From the NCBI RefSeq assembly GCF_017086405.1, contig NZ_CP070973.1, positions 5,922,739 to 5,986,738 on the forward strand: 64,000 nt of DNA. Reading direction: 5' to 3'. The notes under the pieces are model-generated. The model did no database searches and had not been told where the DNA came from. It worked only from the letters and a program-made list of their open reading frames with translations. Numbering within the stretch: the stretch's first letter is position 1; each line of letters begins with the position of its first letter. Positions 42,669 to 50,217 of this stretch are shown here, piece after piece. Position numbers and translations under genes: made by a program. Origin of the DNA: Mycobacterium gordonae (lineage in GTDB: Bacteria > Actinomycetota > Actinomycetes > Mycobacteriales > Mycobacteriaceae).

Positions 42669-44606
42669 TCAGCCATTCCCCCGCTTCGCCAGCCACTCCG
42701 CCTGCATCACCACCAACCCCAGCACCTCCCGCGCCGGAGTCGCCGGATCCAGTTCGCAATACCGCTGATACATGTTGACGACCACCCGCTCGCAGTCCAG
42801 CCACGACGCGTACTCACCGAGGTCGACGGCGTCGACGGCCTCGGCGAATGACAGGCCCTTCGCATACAGAGCGTCAGTCTGCTCGGTGACATACACGAAA
42901 TAGTCACGCACAGCGCGGATTCCGTCGGGATCGCTCACCGGGCCGTGGCCGGGCACGACGGTGGGTGCGTCCAATGCGATCATCGCATCGCACGCAGCGA
43001 TCCAGTTCGCGATCGGGCCGGCCCACACGATGGGCGTGCACCCGATGAACAACAGGTCCCCACCGAACAGCACACCGGCATCGGGCAGGTGCACCACCGA
43101 GTCGGCCGCGGTGTGGGCGGGGCCGAGGTTGATCAGATCGACTCGGCGGCCGCCGACGTCGATCGTCAGCGAACGGTCGAACGTTTGGTCGGCGTTGCGC
43201 ACCTTGATGCCCCGGAAGTCGAAGTGCCCGAAGCGGTCCCGCACGAACGGCGTCGCGACCGGGCCCAGGTCAGCCACTTGGATGGTGACCAGGCGGTCGG
43301 CGGTGAGATCGTGCGAGATCTCCTCGGCGGTGCCGGCCGCGGCGATAATAACGACGTCCGGATCCAACAACTGGTTGCCGTGGGTGTGGTCACCGTTGGA
43401 ATGGGTGATCAACGCCTGAGTGATCGGCGCGCCCTCGGTGATACCCCTCATCGCCGAAAGCATCTCGCGTGTCAACGGCAGATCGAACAACGTATCCACC
43501 AGCAGCGACGCACCGTCACCGGCCACCAAACCGGCATTGCTCCAACCGAATCCGCCGTCCGGCAGCGTCCACGCCCATACCCTGTCACCGACCGAGTGCA
43601 GCCCGCGCGTGTAGGGCACCTTGGCGGGCGCCGGGTTGACCCGCACCGCCTCAGCAGCCGCCGCCGGATTCGGACGCGGCGCAAGCGGAACAGGCGCCGG
43701 AGAGGCGCGGACGGTCTGCCGGGTCTCCCCCAGCCCTTCGACCTGAAGCGTCACCACATCCCCGTCGCGCAGCCAGCCGGGAAACGACGCCGGCTTCGTC
43801 AGGTGCTCGACGAGGGTGCAGGTGGGCACGGTGCCGGAGCCGATCACGTCGCCGGGGCGCAGCGTCACACCGCGCGAGGCATAGGAGATGACCTCACCGA
43901 AGGTCCAGTCCATCGTCCCGGTCGACCCGGTGCCGACGACGGTGTCGTTGACCAGCGCCCGCACGTCCAGGCTGAGCTTGCCGCCCTGGCGATAAGGCTC
44001 GAGTTCGTCCGCGGTGACCAGGTACGGGCCCAGCGTGACCCCGCTGTCCTTGCCCTTGGCCTGTCCGATCCGCAGCTGGCCTTCCAGCATCTGCAGGTCA
44101 CGTGCCGACCAGTCGTTGAAGATCATGTAGCCGATGATCGCCCGCTCGGCCTGCTCGACCGTGAGGTCGCGGCCGGCCACCCCGATCACCGCGGCGACCT
44201 CCAATTCGAAGTCCTGCCAGGCGCTGCCGGGCGCGGACGGCGCGTCCTCGTAGGGCCCCAATACCGTTGCCGGGCAGGCGAAGTAGAACGCCGGGATGCG
44301 ATACCAGGTATCGCTGAGCACCCGGCCGCCGCCCGTCGCTTCCTGGCAGTTGCGCATGTGGTCGAGGAAGCACAGGCTGTCCCGGATCGACGGCGGGCGC
44401 GGAATCGGCGCCGCCAGCAAGACATCGGCCAGTGCCACCACCGATGCCGGCGACGCCAACGCCGCTTCGCCGGCCGAACGCAGCCCCTCCGGCCCGCTGC
44501 CGATCAGGTCGAGCAGCGTCGTTCCCGGCGCCACGGCATAGATCTGGTCACCGGAGAGCACGCCAACTCGTTCCCCCTCGGCGCTGCGGTAGGTCACCCA
44601 CTTCAT
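42669..44606 (-). CDS. Fusion of fumarylacetoacetate hydrolase-like and metallo-beta-lactamase-fold domains
   Basis: 645 residues. Residues about 1-310 are a FAH domain: DSLCFLDHMRNC, the metal-ligand region FELEVAAVIG (E-x-E type), GYMIFNDWSARDLQ, KGKDSGVTLGPYL and GDVIGSGTVPTCTL. Residues about 330-645 are an MBL hydrolase: LVDTLFDLPLTREML, THSNGDHTHGNQL (first His set, first His-x-His partly changed to H-S-N), LGPAHTAADSVVHLPDAGVLFGGDLLF and VPGHGPVSD. It corresponds to H37Rv Rv0939 in length. Its start overlaps the ligD stop (ATGA), so it sits in the ligD operon, though nothing in the domains suggests DNA repair. Ring-cleavage product breakdown is the usual FAH role. Confidence 0.85.
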   Translation of the reverse strand: MKWVTYRSAEGERVGVLSGDQIYAVAPGTTLLDLIGSGPEGLRSAGEAALASPASVVALADVLLAAPIPRPPSIRDSLCFLDHMRNCQEATGGGRVLSDTWYRIPAFYFACPATVLGPYEDAPSAPGSAWQDFELEVAAVIGVAGRDLTVEQAERAIIGYMIFNDWSARDLQMLEGQLRIGQAKGKDSGVTLGPYLVTADELEPYRQGGKLSLDVRALVNDTVVGTGSTGTMDWTFGEVISYASRGVTLRPGDVIGSGTVPTCTLVEHLTKPASFPGWLRDGDVVTLQVEGLGETRQTVRASPAPVPLAPRPNPAAAAEAVRVNPAPAKVPYTRGLHSVGDRVWAWTLPDGGFGWSNAGLVAGDGASLLVDTLFDLPLTREMLSAMRGITEGAPITQALITHSNGDHTHGNQLLDPDVVIIAAAGTAEEISHDLTADRLVTIQVADLGPVATPFVRDRFGHFDFRGIKVRNADQTFDRSLTIDVGGRRVDLINLGPAHTAADSVVHLPDAGVLFGGDLLFIGCTPIVWAGPIANWIAACDAMIALDAPTVVPGHGPVSDPDGIRAVRDYFVYVTEQTDALYAKGLSFAEAVDAVDLGEYASWLDCERVVVNMYQRYCELDPATPAREVLGLVVMQAEWLAKRGNG

Positions 44607-46876
44607 TCGCGCACCACCTCACTTGGATTCTTGTCGGGCCGTAGCCCGCGCCAGCTGGGCTGGCGAAGCCGGTTGTCCGGAGTCCATTCGCTGTAGCGCA
44701 CCTCGCCGACCAGTGTCGGCCGCACGAAGGTCACCCCACGGGCGTCTCGGGCGGGCAGCTTGACACTGAACGGCGATTCGTCGGTGTGCAGCGGTTCCAG
44801 CGTCTTCTTGAGGTTGGCCAGGTCACGGTCGGTGAATCCGGTGCCGACGCGGCCGGCGAACTGCAACCCGGCGGGTCCGGGAATGCCGACCAGCAACGCG
44901 CCGATGCCGCTGCTGCGTCCGCCCTCTCCCTGCCGCCAGCCGCCGATGACGACTTCCTGGGTGCTCCAGAGTTTGTCCTTGATCCACGACGCCGAGCGTC
45001 GGCCGGGCTGATACGTCGAGTCCCGTTTCTTGGCGACCACGCCCTCCCAGCCGTGCTCGGCCGAATATTGCAGTGCCTGCGCACCGTCGCCGGGCAGCAG
45101 CTCGGGAACGATGAGATCACCTGCGGCACCCAGGGTTTCCAGCAGAAGCCGGCGGTCGGAGTACTTGGCCCGCAGCAGCGACCGGCCGTCCAGATACAAG
45201 AGGTCGAAGGCCCAGAACTCGATGCGGGTGGCGCGCACTCGATTCTGCATCTGATGAAAGCTGGGCACGCCGTGGCCGTCGAGCGCCACCACCTCACCGT
45301 CCAGCACCACATGATGATCCGCGAGATCGGCTGCCACCGAACGCAACTGCGGGAATTCGGACGTGATGTCGCGTCCGCTGCGCGAGCGCAAAGCAATGTT
45401 GCCGTGGTCGGCGTCGACCAGCAGCCGGTATCCGTCCCACTTGCCCTCGAACGCCCACTGGCCCTCCTTCAGCTTGGCGACGGACCCGTGGGTGGTGAGC
45501 ATGGGCGCCAGGCCGTCGAAGTCGAAGACCTTCTGGTCTTTCATCCGGTGCGCCAGCCATTGGTCGCCGTTGGTCTGTATCAGCGCGTAGCGCCCGGAAA
45601 TCCGGTTGCCGTGCAACGTCACGATGACCTCGTTGTCCAGGAACTTCTCGGCCTCGTAAGTGCCCGCATCCCAGATGATCACCTTGCCGGCCCCGTACTC
45701 CCCCCTGGGGATGGTGCCCTCGAAGCCGCCGTACTCCAGCGGGTGGTCTTCGGTATGCACCGCCAGGTGATTCACCGACGTGGTTTCGGGCAGATTCTTC
45801 GGGATCGCCCAGGACACCAGCACACCGTCACGTTCCAGCCGAAAGTCGTAGTGCAGCCGGCGAGCGTGATGTTCCTGGATGACGAACGTATTGCCCGGCC
45901 CGGCAGCCGGTTTCGCCCGCGGAACCGGCTCCGGGGTTTTGGACGCGTCGCGCATGCTGCGGTACTTGCTCAGGCGGTCCGCGACCGGCACCGGAGTATC
46001 CGAGGCGTCGAGTTCGGCGAGCAGATCGCCGTCGCGCGCCACCCGGTCCAGCACCTCGGAGTAGCTGAGCTGGCCCAGATCCGGGTCGTCGAGTTCCTCC
46101 CAGGTGCGCGGCGCCGCGACCGTCGGATGTTCGCGCCCGCGCAATGAATAGGGGGCGATGGTGGTCTTGGCGCCACTGTTCTGGCTCCAGTCCATGAACA
46201 CCTTGCCGGTCCGCAAGCTCTTGGTCATCGTGGCGGTGACCAGTTTCGGCATCGTCTTTTCCAGTTGCTGCGCAACGCGTTTGGCGAGCACGCTGGCACC
46301 GCGGCTGGTCACCGGCTCGTCGAGCGGGCTGTAGAGGTGCAGGCCCTTGCTGCCGCTGGTCAGCGGATAGGTCCGCAACCCGATGTCGGCGATCAGGTCC
46401 CGCACTTCGCGCGCTACGTCGGCCAGCTGCGTCATCGTCACACCTTCGCCGGGGTCCAGGTCGAACACCAGGCGAGTCGACGGGCCCGGCTTGAGGCTCT
46501 CACCGGCCCGGGTCCACTCCGCCTCGAATCGCCACTGCGGCACGTGCACTTCCAGCGCCGCCTGCTGCGCGATCCATGCCAACCCGTCGACGCTGTCGAT
46601 GATCGGGTAGGTCGTGGTCCCGGAACGGTGCTTGACGCTGGCGCGGGGCAACCAATCCGGCGCGGAGGAGGCGAGCTGCTTCTCGAAGAACGAGTCGTGA
46701 TCGACTCCGTTGGGCCAGCGTTTGCGGGTGACCGGCCGCCCGGCGATGTGTGGCAGCATCACCTCGGCGATACCGGTGTAGTAGTCGAAGATTTCGGCCT
46801 TGGTGGTCCCGGTGGCCGGGTAGAGCACCTTGTCGGCGTTGGTCAGCTTGACCTGCTGCTGTGACGCCGCACCCAT
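44603..46876 (-). CDS. ligD: ATP-dependent DNA ligase LigD (polymerase-phosphoesterase-ligase)
   Basis: 757 residues from the ATG at 46876 (GAASQQQVKLTNADKVLYPA), the conserved mycobacterial N-terminus; the open frame further upstream is not coding. Domains in order: primase/polymerase (LVFDLDPGEG with the catalytic Asp pair, SGSKGLHLYSPL), phosphoesterase (IQEHHARRLHYDFRLERDG, EYGAGKVIIWDAG) and ligase (FEGKWDGYRLL with the adenylated Lys, LDGEVVALD, WEGVVAKKRDS). This is the end-joining ligase that works with Ku. It is divergent from the kinase-mku unit and overlaps the FAH/MBL gene. It corresponds to H37Rv Rv0938. Confidence 0.97.
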   Translation of the reverse strand: MGAASQQQVKLTNADKVLYPATGTTKAEIFDYYTGIAEVMLPHIAGRPVTRKRWPNGVDHDSFFEKQLASSAPDWLPRASVKHRSGTTTYPIIDSVDGLAWIAQQAALEVHVPQWRFEAEWTRAGESLKPGPSTRLVFDLDPGEGVTMTQLADVAREVRDLIADIGLRTYPLTSGSKGLHLYSPLDEPVTSRGASVLAKRVAQQLEKTMPKLVTATMTKSLRTGKVFMDWSQNSGAKTTIAPYSLRGREHPTVAAPRTWEELDDPDLGQLSYSEVLDRVARDGDLLAELDASDTPVPVADRLSKYRSMRDASKTPEPVPRAKPAAGPGNTFVIQEHHARRLHYDFRLERDGVLVSWAIPKNLPETTSVNHLAVHTEDHPLEYGGFEGTIPRGEYGAGKVIIWDAGTYEAEKFLDNEVIVTLHGNRISGRYALIQTNGDQWLAHRMKDQKVFDFDGLAPMLTTHGSVAKLKEGQWAFEGKWDGYRLLVDADHGNIALRSRSGRDITSEFPQLRSVAADLADHHVVLDGEVVALDGHGVPSFHQMQNRVRATRIEFWAFDLLYLDGRSLLRAKYSDRRLLLETLGAAGDLIVPELLPGDGAQALQYSAEHGWEGVVAKKRDSTYQPGRRSASWIKDKLWSTQEVVIGGWRQGEGGRSSGIGALLVGIPGPAGLQFAGRVGTGFTDRDLANLKKTLEPLHTDESPFSVKLPARDARGVTFVRPTLVGEVRYSEWTPDNRLRQPSWRGLRPDKNPSEVVRE

Positions 46877-46900
46877 ACTCCTCAACGTAACGTGTTGGGC

Positions 46901-47851
46901 ATGGCGCGTGGGCTGATCATCGGCGAAGCCCTGATCGACATCGTCAACGGGCGGTCCGAGCATGTCGGCGGCAGCCCGCTGAATGTCGCCGCCGGACTGG
47001 CAAGGTTGGGCCGCGACGTCGACTTCCTGACCCACATCGGCACCGACGCCTACGGCCGCAAGATCGCTGAATACCTCAAAGACACTGGGGTGCAACTGGT
47101 CCCGGGCAGCGCTGATGCCGACAAGACATCGACCGCGATGGCCACTATTGCCGCGGACGGCTCGGCCACCTACGACTTCGACCTGGACTGGCGACTCGAA
47201 GGTACCCCGCCCGTCCCGCCGCCGCTGTTCGTGCACACCGGATCGATCGCCGCCGTGCGCGAACCGGGCTGCCTGGCTGTCGCCGCGCTGCTGGACACCT
47301 ACCGGGTGTCCGCCACGGTCACGTTCGACCCCAATGTGCGGCCGTCGCTGATCGCCGACCGCGACCAGGCGCGCGAACGCATCGACAATCTCATCGGCCG
47401 CGCCGACGTGGTGAAAGTCAGCGACGAAGATCTGCGCTGGCTGGTACCCGAGCGCGCGCCGCTGGACACCGCGCGCAGCTGGTTGGCTTGTGGACCCGCG
47501 ATCGTGGCGCTGACCCAGGGCGATCGGGGGGCGTCGGCCTGCTGCGCGGCCGGTCGAGCCGAGGTGCCGGCCAAGCCTGTCGACGTGGTCGACACCGTCG
47601 GCGCCGGCGACGCATTCATGGTCGGTCTGCTCGACACGCTGTGGGGACGTGGCCTTCTCGGCGGCGATCGGCGGGACCAGCTACGCCGCATCACTCTCGA
47701 CACGCTGGCATCGGCACTGGAAGTCGCGGCCACCGCCTCGGCACTGACCGTCGCGCGTGCCGGTGCGGATCTCCCGGACCGGCACGCGTTGCAGGCGCAC
47801 ACTCACCCACGGGTGTCACCGGACTACCCGGATGCGCACGGGGCATACTGA
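46901..47851 (+). CDS. PfkB-family carbohydrate kinase
   Basis: 316 residues from the ATG at 46901. PfkB/ribokinase fold: GLIIGEALIDIVNGRSEHVGGSPLNVAAGLARLG (signature 1 region), TFDPNVRPSLI, VKVSDEDLRWL and DTVGAGDAFMVGLLDTL (signature 2, with the catalytic Asp). The likely substrate is fructose or a related sugar, but it is not readable. It lies 24 bases from the divergent ligD start and only four bases upstream of mku, so it is probably co-transcribed with Ku. In H37Rv, ligD and mku are direct neighbours as I recall, so this gene is an addition between them. Confidence 0.88.
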   Translation: MARGLIIGEALIDIVNGRSEHVGGSPLNVAAGLARLGRDVDFLTHIGTDAYGRKIAEYLKDTGVQLVPGSADADKTSTAMATIAADGSATYDFDLDWRLEGTPPVPPPLFVHTGSIAAVREPGCLAVAALLDTYRVSATVTFDPNVRPSLIADRDQARERIDNLIGRADVVKVSDEDLRWLVPERAPLDTARSWLACGPAIVALTQGDRGASACCAAGRAEVPAKPVDVVDTVGAGDAFMVGLLDTLWGRGLLGGDRRDQLRRITLDTLASALEVAATASALTVARAGADLPDRHALQAHTHPRVSPDYPDAHGAY

Positions 47852-47855
47852 CAAA

Positions 47856-48782
47856 ATGCGCTCCATCTGGAAGGGCTCGATCGCTTTCGGGCTCGTGAAT
47901 GTGCCGGTCAAGGTGTACAGCGCCACTCAGGACCACGACATCAAGTTCCACCAGGTGCACGACAAGGACAACGGCCGCATCCGCTACAAGCGCGTGTGCG
48001 AGGTGTGCGGCGAGGTCGTCGAATACAGCCATATCGCCCGCGCCTTCGAATCCGACGACGGTAAGAGCGTGATCATCACCGACGACGACATCGCCACCCT
48101 GCCCGAGGAACGCAGCCGGGAGATCGAGGTTCTGGAGTTCGTCCCGGCCAGCGAGGTCGACCCGATGTTATTCGACCGCAGCTACTTTCTGGAGCCCGAC
48201 TCGAAATCATCCAAATCCTATGTGCTGCTTGCCAAGACGCTCGCCGAGACCGACCGGATGGCGATCGTGCATTTCTCGCTGCGCAGCAAGACGCGGCTGG
48301 CTGCCTTACGGGTCAAGGATTTCGGAAAACGCGACGTGATGGTGATCCATACCTTGCTGTGGCCCGACGAGATCCGTGACCCGGACTTCCCGGTGCTGGA
48401 CAAAGAGGTGGAGATCAAGCCCGCCGAGTTGAAGATGGCCGGCCAGGTGGTCGAGTCGATGGCTGACGACTTCGACCCGGACCGCTACCACGACACCTAC
48501 CAGGAACAGTTGCAGGAACTGGTCGACGCCAAACTCGAAGGCGAAGAAGCCTTTACGGTTGAGGAACAGCCGACCGAGCTCGACGAGACCGAGGATGTCT
48601 CCGACCTGCTCGCCAAACTGGAGGCCAGCGTGAAAGCACGCTCGGGCGCCGACAAGGAACCCGCCAAGAAGGAGCCCGCGCAGCAGGCCCCCGCCAAGGC
48701 GGCGAAGAAGGCTCCGGCCAAGAAAGCGCCGGCCAAGAAATCTGCCGCCAAGAAGGCTGGCACCAAAGCCACCAGCAAATGA
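47856..48782 (+). CDS. mku: Non-homologous end-joining protein Ku, with long lysine-rich tail
   Basis: 308 residues from the ATG at 47856. Ku core (residues 1-250): RSIWKGSIAFGLVNVPVKVYSAT, YKRVCEVCGEVVEYSHIARAFE with a CxxC, VLLAKTLAETDRMAIVHFSLR and KPAELKMAGQVVESM, the usual bacterial Ku signatures. It binds DNA ends as a homodimer and recruits LigD. The C-terminus (about 270-308) is a Lys/Ala/Pro-rich stretch of repeated PAKKA units, which gives extra DNA binding in some mycobacteria. The M. tuberculosis protein (273 residues, Rv0937c) has a much shorter tail. The pstS2 gene starts 48 bases later. Confidence 0.95.
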   Translation: MRSIWKGSIAFGLVNVPVKVYSATQDHDIKFHQVHDKDNGRIRYKRVCEVCGEVVEYSHIARAFESDDGKSVIITDDDIATLPEERSREIEVLEFVPASEVDPMLFDRSYFLEPDSKSSKSYVLLAKTLAETDRMAIVHFSLRSKTRLAALRVKDFGKRDVMVIHTLLWPDEIRDPDFPVLDKEVEIKPAELKMAGQVVESMADDFDPDRYHDTYQEQLQELVDAKLEGEEAFTVEEQPTELDETEDVSDLLAKLEASVKARSGADKEPAKKEPAQQAPAKAAKKAPAKKAPAKKSAAKKAGTKATSK

Positions 48783-48829
48783 GCACCCCGGGTAAGCTCA
48801 TCGTGCTGCCGACCCCTCGAGGAGTTGCC

Positions 48830-49954
48830 GTGAAGTTGACTCGATCTGGCGTCGCCCTCAGTCTGCTGGTCGTCACCGCACTGGTGCTGTCCGGATGTGG
48901 CGGCAACTCCGGCAAATCGGCGTCCTCGTCTTCCAGCGCCGCGCCGGTGGTCCCGGTGAACTGCGGCGGCAAGAAGAAGATCCTGGCCGGCGGTTCCACC
49001 GCGCAGAAGAACGCGATGGAACAGTTCGTCTACGCCTACATCCACGCCTGCCCCGGCCACACCCTGGACTACGCCGCGAACGGCTCGGGCGCCGGCATGA
49101 AGGCGTTCCTCGGCAATGAGACAGACTTCGCCGGTTCAGACTCCCCGATGAATCCCGACAAAGGCGAACCGGATCGGGCCCGCGAGCGGTGCGGCTCGCC
49201 GGCGTGGGACGTTCCGGTCGTCTTCGGCCCCATCGCGGTGACCTACAACATCAACGGGATCAATTCGCTGAGCCTGGACGGACCCACCATCGCCAGGATC
49301 TTCAACGGCGCCATCACCAAGTGGGACGACCCGGCCATCAAGGCACTCAACCCGAGCACCAACCTGCCACCCACGCCGATCCACGTCGTCTTCCGCGGCG
49401 ACCAGTCCGGAACCACCGACAACTTCCAGCGCTACCTGGACGCAGCCTCCAACGGCGCCTGGGGCAAAGGCACGGGCCAGGTGTTCAACGGCGGCGTCGG
49501 CGAAAGCGCTGCGGGCAACGACGGTACGTCGCAGGCCATGAAACGAACCGACGGGTCGATCACCTACAACGAATGGTCCTTCGCGGTGGGCCACCAGCTG
49601 AACATGGCCCAGATCATCACCTCGGCCGGGCCGCAGGCGGTGTCGATCAGCGCCGAGACCGTCGGCAAGACGATCGCCGGGGCCACCTTCAAAGCCGGAA
49701 GCGACACGAACGACCTTATCGTCGACACGTCGTCGTTCTACAAGCCGACCCAGGCCGGCGCCTATCCGATCGTGTTGGTCACCTACGAGATCGTCTGCTC
49801 GAAATATCCCGACACCCCGACCGGCCAGGCGGTAAAGGCGTTCATGCAAGCCACAATTGGCGACGGTCAGGTCGGTTTGGACGAGTACGGATACATCCCG
49901 CTGCCGAACTCGTTCCAGTCGAAATTGGTGCCGGTGGTCAACGCCATCGCGTGA
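48830..49954 (+). CDS. pstS2: Phosphate-binding lipoprotein PstS2
   Basis: 374 residues from the GTG at 48830, behind GAGGAG; an upstream in-frame ATG at 48779 would bury the signal peptide. The lipobox is LSGC at residues 20-23, followed by Gly/Ser. The phosphate-binding sites match PstS: the AGGSTAQ loop, GSGAGMKAFL, FAGSDSPMN, and RGDQSGTTDNFQRYL. It is the ABC phosphate importer's binding protein on the outer face of the membrane. The sequence agrees with H37Rv PstS2 (Rv0932c), for example EQFVYAYIHACPG and GVGESAAGNDGTS. Here it sits directly behind mku and in front of pknD. Confidence 0.9.
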   Translation: MKLTRSGVALSLLVVTALVLSGCGGNSGKSASSSSSAAPVVPVNCGGKKKILAGGSTAQKNAMEQFVYAYIHACPGHTLDYAANGSGAGMKAFLGNETDFAGSDSPMNPDKGEPDRARERCGSPAWDVPVVFGPIAVTYNINGINSLSLDGPTIARIFNGAITKWDDPAIKALNPSTNLPPTPIHVVFRGDQSGTTDNFQRYLDAASNGAWGKGTGQVFNGGVGESAAGNDGTSQAMKRTDGSITYNEWSFAVGHQLNMAQIITSAGPQAVSISAETVGKTIAGATFKAGSDTNDLIVDTSSFYKPTQAGAYPIVLVTYEIVCSKYPDTPTGQAVKAFMQATIGDGQVGLDEYGYIPLPNSFQSKLVPVVNAIA

Positions 49955-50056
49955 CCGCCAGTCACCGGGACCCCTTGCCAGGCGGCCGGTTCCATCAAAG
50001 ACTATGACTGTCATTGGCCGACAACGGATTTCAGCGCGTATAGGCTTTGCCCGACA

Positions 50057-50076
50057 GGGCGGTCTTCCGACCGCCC
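50057..50076 (+). terminator. Hairpin terminator after pstS2
   Basis: GGGCGGTC-TTCC-GACCGCCC is a perfect 8-bp stem with a tetraloop. It has no T-run, as is common in mycobacteria. It lies in the 263-base gap between pstS2 and pknD, so pknD probably has its own promoter between 50077 and 50217. Confidence 0.6.
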
Positions 50077-50217
50077 GTTACTCACTCGTGATTCAAAATT
50101 CATCCAGAGTCGCCGGATTTTGTTGTGTGCCCGCTCTGGGAGGATTTACCGTGTGTTAACCATCAGTTTCGGCGCGACGGCGCCGGTGGCGTCTGCCGGG
50201 CGAAGGGAGCATCGACG

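Noticed and set aside
42945..44696. 583-codon plus-strand frame opposite the FAH/MBL gene
   Set aside because: Shadow of a strongly supported gene on the other strand.
46889..46896. AACGTGTT between ligD and the PfkB kinase
   Set aside because: It has the KstR core but lacks both outer T and A positions of the consensus.
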